Assembly: GCF_019745455.1 (NCBI RefSeq)
Contig: NZ_JAIETD010000040.1
Coordinates: 62,001-126,000, forward strand
Source of the DNA: Methylobacterium sp.
GTDB lineage: Bacteria > Pseudomonadota > Alphaproteobacteria > Rhizobiales > Beijerinckiaceae
Direction of reading: 5' to 3'
DNA: 64,000 nucleotides
Numbering within the stretch: the first letter of the stretch is position 1; every line of letters starts with the position of its first letter. The position numbers were made by a program, and so were the translations under genes. Positions 58,902-64,000 of this stretch are shown here, piece after piece. The notes beneath the pieces were generated by a model. That model was not told the origin of the DNA and did not search any database. It worked only from the letters and a program-made list of their open reading frames with translations.

Positions 58902-60113
58902 GTGAGCCGAATCCTTCTGACGGGCGCGACCGGATTGATCGGGGGCGCCGTGCTCCACCGGGCACTGACGAGCGGGCAAGCGAGAGACCGGGACCATGAA
59001 TGGGTCTGCCTGGTCCGGGCCCCTGACGCGGAGGCCGGGCGCCAGCGCATCGCCGCCCGGCTCGGTCGCTTCACCAACCCGCTGACGGCCCAGCGCCTTG
59101 CCCAGAGGGTGGAGGTCGTTGCGGGAGACTTCACCCAGGCCGACCAGATCGCCAACCCGCGGCTCGATTCGATCAATCAGGTGCTGCATCTGGCCGCCGA
59201 CACCTCGTGGTGGGCGCAGGAGAAAGTGCATAAGACCAACCACGACGGCACCTTGGCCCTGGCCCGACGCGCCTCGCGGATGAAGGGCCTGACCCGCTTC
59301 CTTCATGTCAGCACCGCGATGATCTGCGGCGGCGAGCCGCCCCACCTCGTCGACGAGACGCTCTATCCCCGGCCCGAGACCAACCACCTCGTCCATTACA
59401 GCGCGTCGAAATCGGTGGCCGAGATGTCGCTGGCGGCGCAGTTCGCCGACCTGCCGCTGGTGGTGGCGCGTCCCTCGATCGTCGTCGGGCACTCCACCCT
59501 CGGCGCCCGCCCGGGCGCCAGCATCCTCTGGGTGGTGCGGGCCTGCGACAAGCTCCGCCTGCTCTCCTGCGATCCCGAGGGCGCCATCGACATCGTACCG
59601 AACGACTGGGTCGCCGACACCCTGGTGGCGATGCTCGACCGGCCCGAGCTCTCCCACAAGGTCTACCACCTCTCCGGCGGGCAGGAGCATTGCACACGCT
59701 GGGACGCCCTCGCCCGCGCCTTCGAGGCGGCCGATCCCGAAGGCGGCGAGCGCCGTTACGAGCGCTTCGAGGCCACCGACCGCGCCCTGCTCCAGGAGCG
59801 CTTCGGTGCGGTGTTCGGCCTCGACGAGGCGATCAAGGTCGCGATGATGCGGGCACTGCAGGCCTACTACAAGTTCTGCGCCCTCAACGTGACCTTCTCG
59901 AACCAGCGTCTCATCTCCGACGGTTTCGCGCCGCCCCCTGCCCTGCCGACCTATCTCGGCCGCTGCCTCGAGACCTCGAGCGAGATCGTCGACCAGTTCC
60001 ACGAGGATTTCGGCAACTACGCCCCCGGCCAGGCGCCGCGGCGCGAGGCGCCCGCGCGCAGGGGCCCGGCCCGCCGGGTCGCCGCGCAGGCCCCGCTCAC
60101 CAAGACGGGCTGA
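58902..60113 (+). CDS. SDR-family NAD(P)-dependent reductase (thioester/acyl reductase-like)
   Basis: A 403-residue extended SDR. The opening MSRILLTGATGLIGGAVLHR has the TGATGLIG cofactor loop; VVAGDFTQADQ, QVLHLAADTSWW and the catalytic Tyr/Lys in VHYSASKSVAEMSLA follow the NAD_binding_4 pattern of acyl-CoA/thioester reductases. The C-terminal 60 residues are Ala/Arg/Pro-rich. GTG 58902 has GGGAG eight bases upstream; ATG 58872 is the longest alternative. Substrate unknown. Confidence 0.85.
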   Translation: MSRILLTGATGLIGGAVLHRALTSGQARDRDHEWVCLVRAPDAEAGRQRIAARLGRFTNPLTAQRLAQRVEVVAGDFTQADQIANPRLDSINQVLHLAADTSWWAQEKVHKTNHDGTLALARRASRMKGLTRFLHVSTAMICGGEPPHLVDETLYPRPETNHLVHYSASKSVAEMSLAAQFADLPLVVARPSIVVGHSTLGARPGASILWVVRACDKLRLLSCDPEGAIDIVPNDWVADTLVAMLDRPELSHKVYHLSGGQEHCTRWDALARAFEAADPEGGERRYERFEATDRALLQERFGAVFGLDEAIKVAMMRALQAYYKFCALNVTFSNQRLISDGFAPPPALPTYLGRCLETSSEIVDQFHEDFGNYAPGQAPRREAPARRGPARRVAAQAPLTKTG

Positions 60114-60214
60114 ACGACACGCCGACGCGGGCGAAGCGAGGCCGGGAGCCAAACCCGGCCTCCCGGCTTATCTCGACGACGGACGCCTGATCGGGCGCCA
60201 GCGGAGAGACGCCC

Positions 60215-61561
60215 ATGCGCACCGGAACGAAAATCGGCCTGTCGGCCCTGGCGGTTGTCCTGCTCGGCGGGGCGGCCTTCATCCGCTTCATCGTCTATCC
60301 GGAGAGCGCCAGCCTCGAGGTGGCACAGGGCACCGGCGCGAACCCGACGCTGCCCAAGCCCAACCCGACGATCATGCCGACGGTGAACATCGCCCGCGTC
60401 AAACGCTGGACCAATGGCGCCAAGCCGCAGGCCGCGCAGGGGCTGCAGGTCGCGGTCTATGCCGAAGGGTTCGACCATCCCCGCTGGATGCACCTTCTGC
60501 CCAACGGCGACGTGCTGGTGGCGGAGGCCAACAAGCCGAAGACCGACGACCCCTCCACCGGCATCGCCGACTGGGTCGCCGACAAGGTGAAAAGCATGGC
60601 CGGGGCCGGCGTACCGAGTCCGGACCGTATCGTGCTCCTGCGCGACAAGGACGGCGACGGCACGGCCGAGGAGCGGCACGTCTTCCTGAAAGGCCTGCAT
60701 TCGCCCTTCGGCATGGCGCTGGTCGGGGGCGACCTCTATGTCGCCAATGCCGACGCATTGGTGAAGGTGCCCTATCAGGCGGGCCAGACCGAGGTCACCG
60801 CGACGCCCGAGAAGGTCGTCGACCTGCCCGCCGGCATCAACCACCACTGGACCAAGAACGTCATCGCGAGCCCGGACGGCCAAAAGCTCTTCATTACCGT
60901 CGGGTCGAACAGCAATGTGGGCGAGAACGGCTTGGAGCTCGAGAAGGGCCGCGCCGCGATCTGGGAATACACGATTCCCGCCAAAGGCATGCGCGAATAC
61001 GCGACGGGCCTGCGCAACCCCAACGGCCTCGCCTTCGAGCCCAAGACCGGCGCCCTCTGGACGGCGGTGAACGAGCGCGACGAAATCGGCAGCGATCTCG
61101 TGCCCGACTACGTCACCTCCGTGCAGGAGGGCGGCTTCTACGGCTGGCCCTACGCCTATTGGGGAAAGCATGTCGACGAGCGTGTGCAGCCGCCCCGGCC
61201 CGACCTCGTCGCCAAATCGATCACGCCGGACTACGCGGTGGGCACCCACACCGCCTCGCTCGGCATCGCCTTCTCGATGGGCTCGCAGTTGCCGGAGGCC
61301 TGGAAGAACGGCCTGTTCGTGGCCCAGCACGGATCATGGAACCGCCGCCCGAAGAGCGGCTACAAGGTGATCTACGTCCCCTTCCAGGACGGCAAGCCGG
61401 CAGGCCAGCCGGTGGACGCGCTCACGGGCTTCCTCAACGGGGACGAGAAGGCGCTGGGGCGCCCGGTGGGCGTGATCCTCGACAAGACGGGCGCGTTGCT
61501 GGTCAGCGATGATGTGGGGAAGGTGATTTGGCGGGTTAGTGGGGTGAGCGGGACGCAGTGA
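60215..61561 (+). CDS. PQQ-type sugar dehydrogenase / L-sorbosone dehydrogenase-like protein
   Basis: A 448-residue six-blade beta-propeller protein with an N-terminal signal-anchor ([20 protein letters not shown]), so periplasmic. Motifs such as [60 protein letters not shown] and [20 protein letters not shown] match the GSDH/sorbosone dehydrogenase family, which uses PQQ and calcium. No CxxCH haem motif. The final codons switch to G/T-ending codons just before the AT-rich cassette, and the stop codon lies in the left copy of the 8-bp direct repeat. Confidence 0.9.
   Translation: MRTGTKIGLSALAVVLLGGAAFIRFIVYPESASLEVAQGTGANPTLPKPNPTIMPTVNIARVKRWTNGAKPQAAQGLQVAVYAEGFDHPRWMHLLPNGDVLVAEANKPKTDDPSTGIADWVADKVKSMAGAGVPSPDRIVLLRDKDGDGTAEERHVFLKGLHSPFGMALVGGDLYVANADALVKVPYQAGQTEVTATPEKVVDLPAGINHHWTKNVIASPDGQKLFITVGSNSNVGENGLELEKGRAAIWEYTIPAKGMREYATGLRNPNGLAFEPKTGALWTAVNERDEIGSDLVPDYVTSVQEGGFYGWPYAYWGKHVDERVQPPRPDLVAKSITPDYAVGTHTASLGIAFSMGSQLPEAWKNGLFVAQHGSWNRRPKSGYKVIYVPFQDGKPAGQPVDALTGFLNGDEKALGRPVGVILDKTGALLVSDDVGKVIWRVSGVSGTQ
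61553..61560 (+). repeat. Left 8-bp direct repeat bounding the AT-rich cassette
   Basis: ACGCAGTG, overlapping the end of the sorbosone-dehydrogenase-like gene. The identical sequence occurs at 62608-62615, where base composition returns to high GC. Confidence 0.7.
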
Positions 61562-61563
61562 AT

Positions 61564-61965
61564 ATGCCCGCTTCAGAAGAAATTGTTCATAGCGGATATC
61601 TATACATGTCCACTCAATTCGACGGATTCTATGCTGGATACCTATCTTCCATATCAGAAAATGCCTTGACACTTTTGATTTTTAAAAGTGGCGTAGTAGC
61701 TGGTACGGACGGGTCGGCGGATTATGATGGTGCTTACAAATTGATCACTCTCAATCAAACGATCAGTTTGAATATAAATGTATTTGTGCATCAATCCGGA
61801 ACTACTATTCTTGGGCAAACGGTTGGACCGGAAGGACTGAGATTTACAGTTGATATACACCTTCCAACAGATTTTATGGTCCGAGACTTTATTGAAATTA
61901 AAACCCAGTTTGGACCAATAAACGCTAGATTCAAGAAAATTCGTAATTTGGGTAGTCTAGAATGA
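61564..61965 (+). CDS. AT-rich cassette gene 1: small beta-rich protein, GrlR-like pattern
   Basis: A 133-residue soluble protein with no signal peptide. Sequence alternates short hydrophobic strands: DGFYAGYLSSISENALTLLI, FKSGVVAGTDGSADYDGAYK and TVDIHLPTDFMVRDFIEIKT. The DGxYxG... F.G.V.GxD...Y.G.Y pattern recalls the GrlR-type small beta-barrel, though I cannot verify this. The gene is strikingly AT-rich and uses codons such as TTA, ATA and AGA, avoided by its neighbours. ATG 61564 follows the upstream stop by two bases, so there is no room for its own promoter unless it lies inside that gene. The stop overlaps the next ATG (ATGA). Confidence 0.65.
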   Translation: MPASEEIVHSGYLYMSTQFDGFYAGYLSSISENALTLLIFKSGVVAGTDGSADYDGAYKLITLNQTISLNINVFVHQSGTTILGQTVGPEGLRFTVDIHLPTDFMVRDFIEIKTQFGPINARFKKIRNLGSLE

Positions 61966-62522
61966 TCGACGCCAGTGTAATTGCAGCGTTTCTGAGCTTT
62001 TTGGCAACTGTGTTTGCGGCGTATGCTACTTGGAAAGGTCCAGTCAACGCAGCGAAATTGGCCGAAACGATGAGGAAAGACGCAGAACAAAAAAGCGAAG
62101 TTCGCAGATTAAAAAATCTTGTCTTCTACTCTTTGATGCAAGAACGATCAACTTTATATTCGATTGATGGCGTCAGGGCTCTAAATCTAATAGACGTTGC
62201 TTTCATTGACAACAAAGAGGTAAGGGAATGTTGGGTTGATCTTCATAGTTCGTTTAATGCATCAAATAACTTGAACCAATTTAGTCAAGACGAGAGATTA
62301 AAAGCTCTTCTGAAAGCGATTGCTAAGGATTTGAATTTGGTTGAACATCTTCGATCTGATGACTTTTCCCGTGTATACTATCCTAATGCGTTAGCACAGG
62401 AAAACGCTATTAAAAATCTTGAAAGGGACGCGGCTTTCACAAGATTATCAGGGCAATCTGCGTCTACGAACACCGTGGACCAATATAAATCGCCTTTTCC
62501 TCCGCGACCTGCCCCTGAGTAA
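61962..62522 (+). CDS. AT-rich cassette gene 2: DUF6680-like membrane-anchored protein
   Basis: A 186-residue protein with one N-terminal membrane helix (residues 4-24, VIAAFLSFLATVFAAYATW) and a helical cytoplasmic domain. The segment VRRLKNLVFYSLMQERSTLY then GVRALNLIDVAFIDNKEVRE, CWVDLHSSF matches the DUF6680 pattern (FxxLMxxR...ALNLIDxxF...VRxxW). Function unknown. The tail (YKSPFPPRPAPE) is Pro-rich. Overlaps gene 1 by four bases, so the two are coupled. AT-rich with rare codons, a clear sign of transfer. Confidence 0.75.
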   Translation: MIDASVIAAFLSFLATVFAAYATWKGPVNAAKLAETMRKDAEQKSEVRRLKNLVFYSLMQERSTLYSIDGVRALNLIDVAFIDNKEVRECWVDLHSSFNASNNLNQFSQDERLKALLKAIAKDLNLVEHLRSDDFSRVYYPNALAQENAIKNLERDAAFTRLSGQSASTNTVDQYKSPFPPRPAPE

Positions 62523-62589
62523 ACGTGAAATAGTATTTTTAAAACAACGACTTTACACCAGTTTAGTTTTACGCATCTGTAAAAGTATT

Positions 62590-62940
62590 TCAAGTTTCAT
62601 TCGAAATACGCAGTGCCCCAAGCGCAATCTCAGGATTCGTCTGCACAATCGTCAGCAGTGACCGCGCGGCCGGATCGAGGGCAACCCGCCCCTGCTCCCA
62701 ATTCCGCCACGTCCCGACAGGAATGCGCAAGGCGTCAGCCATCTCCTGCTGCGTCAAGGCCAGCCTGATGCGCAGTGCCTTCGGCGGCACGACCTCCCGC
62801 ACGGTCTCGGGTAGGAACATGTCGCCATAACCGTCCTCGGCTTTATGGCGGCGGATATCCTCGTCGGTGGTCGCGTCGAGCTTCGCCCGATCGACGGTCG
62901 AGGCGCGCGTCCGAAGATCGTTCAGGCTCATCTTTGCCAT
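62590..62940 (-). CDS. Xre-family antitoxin (helix-turn-helix)
   Basis: A 116-residue protein starting MAKMSLNDLRTRASTVDRAK with an HTH at residues 68-100: IRLALTQQEMADALRIPVGT and WRNWEQGRVALDPAARSLLT. This is the COG2944-type antitoxin that partners RelE or BrnT toxins. ATG 62940 overlaps the toxin stop by 13 bases. The last seven codons (RISNET and stop) are AT-rich and lie inside or at the edge of the transferred cassette, next to the right 8-bp repeat, so the natural C terminus may have been replaced. Confidence 0.88.
   Translation of the reverse strand: MAKMSLNDLRTRASTVDRAKLDATTDEDIRRHKAEDGYGDMFLPETVREVVPPKALRIRLALTQQEMADALRIPVGTWRNWEQGRVALDPAARSLLTIVQTNPEIALGALRISNET
62608..62615 (+). 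repeat. Right 8-bp direct repeat bounding the AT-rich cassette
   Basis: ACGCAGTG, identical to 61553-61560. It lies within the 3' end of the antitoxin gene at the point where AT-rich sequence changes to GC-rich. Confidence 0.7.
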
Positions 62941-63221
62941 AACAGGCGCTCCTCCCTGTCGGACGACCAAGCCGTGATGATCCGGCGCACGGTTCCGCGG
63001 TCCGTGTAGACCACCGTATAGAAATCACCGTCGAACTCGCCGACCGCGATCATGCGGACCTCACCGCCGTAATCGCGCGTGTCCTGCCATTCGACGGTCC
63101 TGCCGAGGAAGACGCCGATCGCGTCGGCGAAGCCGAAACCCCGCACCGCCTGGACGACCTCGTCCTTGTCGTCGTCCCAATCGAACTCCGTCGGGGAATA
63201 TGCGCTAGCAGCGTATTTCAC
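62928..63221 (-). CDS. brnT: BrnT-like toxin
   Basis: A 97-residue RelE-superfamily toxin: FDWDDDKDEVVQAVRGFGFA, DAIGVFLGRTVEWQDTR and YTVVYTDRGTVRRIITAWSS then DREERLLWQR. These are the DUF497/BrnT landmarks (WDxxK...F.A...VF, A(I/V)G...VVY..RG..RIISAR...ER). Start GTG 63221 (VKYAASAYSPTE) is a best guess; the open frame extends further up. Paired with a Xre antitoxin rather than BrnA, and the antitoxin follows the toxin. Confidence 0.82.
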   Translation of the reverse strand: MKYAASAYSPTEFDWDDDKDEVVQAVRGFGFADAIGVFLGRTVEWQDTRDYGGEVRMIAVGEFDGDFYTVVYTDRGTVRRIITAWSSDREERLLWQR

Positions 63222-63302
63222 GCAAGGCTGCCCTGAGGGTGTTCTACCACTTCGGTATGAACACACGCGCAGGCTGTTCCCCCTACCGCTCTCTGCTGCG
63301 CC

Positions 63303-63328
63303 GGAACGCCGCATCCCGAGGCTGCGTT
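63303..63328 (+). promoter_or_regulatory. Sigma-EcfG (general stress) promoter
   Basis: GGAAC (63303-63307), 17 bases, then CGTT (63325-63328): exact consensus for EcfG. It lies 39 bases upstream of the start codon at 63368. Confidence 0.78.
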
Positions 63329-63367
63329 GACGTCCGCGTGCGAACGCCACCATCAGGGAGAGAAACA

Positions 63368-63643
63368 ATGAACGTCAAAACGCTCCTCGTCGCCGGCACG
63401 ATCGTCCTCGGCTCCGTCGCCGTCGCGGCGGCCGGCGGTTCCGGGACCAGCCGGTCGGGCACCTCGAACAGCACGGGCGCGAGCGATGCCGGGTCGGGCT
63501 CCTCGCCGGGTGCTGCGGGTAGCGGACCCTCGACGGGCAACACGAGCCGTTCGGGAACCACGAACAGCACGGGCGCCAACGATGCCGGCTCGGGCTCCTC
63601 GCCGGGCGCGTCGGGCAAGGGCGCCCCTGCGCCGACCCGCTAG
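63368..63643 (+). CDS. Small secreted Ser/Gly/Thr-rich repeat protein, stress-regulated
   Basis: A 91-residue protein. The signal peptide MNVKTLLVAGTIVLGSVAVA is followed by low-complexity sequence containing two near-identical copies of about 25 residues, TSRSGTSNSTGASDAGSGSS (residues ~28-47) and TSRSGTTNSTGANDAGSGSS (~58-77). No family recognised. Behind an EcfG promoter; AGGGAGAGAAAC upstream of ATG 63368 serves as binding site. Confidence 0.75.
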   Translation: MNVKTLLVAGTIVLGSVAVAAAGGSGTSRSGTSNSTGASDAGSGSSPGAAGSGPSTGNTSRSGTTNSTGANDAGSGSSPGASGKGAPAPTR

Positions 63644-63798
63644 CCGGGTGCCGAGGCGTGAGGCCGGGCCGACGCGAGCCTCTGCCTCACGCTTCACGAG
63701 GGACGCCCGGACCGGGCTCGGCCGGGGATGCCGTTCCTCATGCCAACGGAAACATCCGCGTCACTCCCGGTGTTGCCTCTCGTAACATAGGAGCCACC

Positions 63799-64000
63799 AT
63801 GAAGACGCTGATCCTCTCCACCTGTGCCCTGGCACTCTCCTCCTTCTTCCTCGTCCAGATGAGCACGGAGGCCGATGCGCGCTCTCGCACCAAGAAGCGC
63901 GGCATGGGCGTGACAAGCAGCCAGAACGTCACCGGCGGTCGCAGAAGCATCGGCGATTCGGCCGTGGGCGGTAATCTCAACCAACCTTCGCGCGGCGGCC
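63799..64000 (+). CDS. Small secreted protein, C-terminal end outside the window
   Basis: 67 codons visible from ATG 63799 with AGGAG at 63789-63793. Signal peptide MKTLILSTCALALSSFFLVQ, then a basic, Gly/Ser/Asn-rich mature region (RSRTKKRGMGVTSSQNVTGG). The frame is open at base 64000. Unknown function; both this gene and the previous one encode small exported proteins. Confidence 0.7.
   Translation, partial: MKTLILSTCALALSSFFLVQMSTEADARSRTKKRGMGVTSSQNVTGGRRSIGDSAVGGNLNQPSRGG

Noticed and set aside
63745-63775. EcfG-like sequence upstream of the last secreted protein (GGAAA...TGTT)
   Set aside because: Both elements deviate from GGAAC and CGTT and the spacing is 18, so it was not called.

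Overview
The window is high-GC alphaproteobacterial chromosome, most like Methylobacterium/Methylorubrum (Rhizobiales). This is inferred from gene content and layout: three-part transhydrogenase pntAA-pntAB-pntB, fused IspDF, the nifR3(dusB)-ntrB-ntrC and ntrY-ntrX-hfq-hflX blocks, a MucR regulator, two sigma-EcfG-type promoters (GGAAC-N17-CGTT) and Rhizobiales-style housekeeping. No phage, rRNA, CRISPR array or transposase was seen.

Layout. 1-456: a sigma54-type response regulator running off the left edge, divergent from an M3 oligopeptidase. 2655-3299: an AbrB/MazE-like antitoxin with a Doc toxin, behind a 27-bp palindromic operator. 3387-10213: AarF-type kinase, aa3-oxidase subunit IV, transhydrogenase operon with a strong terminator, recJ. 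10277-13514: tRNA-Tyr, aldo/keto reductase, tRNA-Gly, a decayed MFS transporter and mucR. 14127-21556: NTF2-like protein, argC, a stress-regulated DUF5872 protein, a LysR-prolyl oligopeptidase pair, and a YceI / cytochrome b561 / YceI operon. 21595-25302: rplM-rpsI, an MBL-fold hydrolase, a second AarF kinase. 25353-26024: higBA with its operator. 26243-34470: a class A penicillin-binding protein, secreted and small proteins, a Crp/Fnr regulator, a soluble chemoreceptor. 34471-39672: uvrA, an outer-membrane transporter gene with a stop codon in its signal peptide, a fasciclin protein. 39810-45523: hflX, hfq, ntrX, ntrY. 45786-50967: an accessory block (Ggt-like protein, methyltransferase, PfpI-like protein with divergent LysR, frameshifted BrnA). 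51024-58504: ntrC, ntrB, dusB, ispDF, pncC, ratA/coq10-like, lipA, GlsB-like. 58902-61561: a thioester-reductase-like SDR and a sorbosone-dehydrogenase-like protein. 61561-62607: an AT-rich two-gene cassette bracketed by an 8-bp direct repeat. 62590-64000: BrnT-like toxin with a Xre antitoxin, then two small secreted proteins.

How it fits together. Most of the window is core metabolism, DNA repair, nitrogen two-component control and cell-envelope upkeep. Accessory DNA sits at junctions: three type II toxin-antitoxin loci plus one broken antitoxin, and the AT-rich cassette. The cassette is the best candidate for something undescribed: two overlapping genes, one a small beta-rich protein and the other a membrane-anchored DUF6680-like protein, with base composition and codon use unlike the neighbours.
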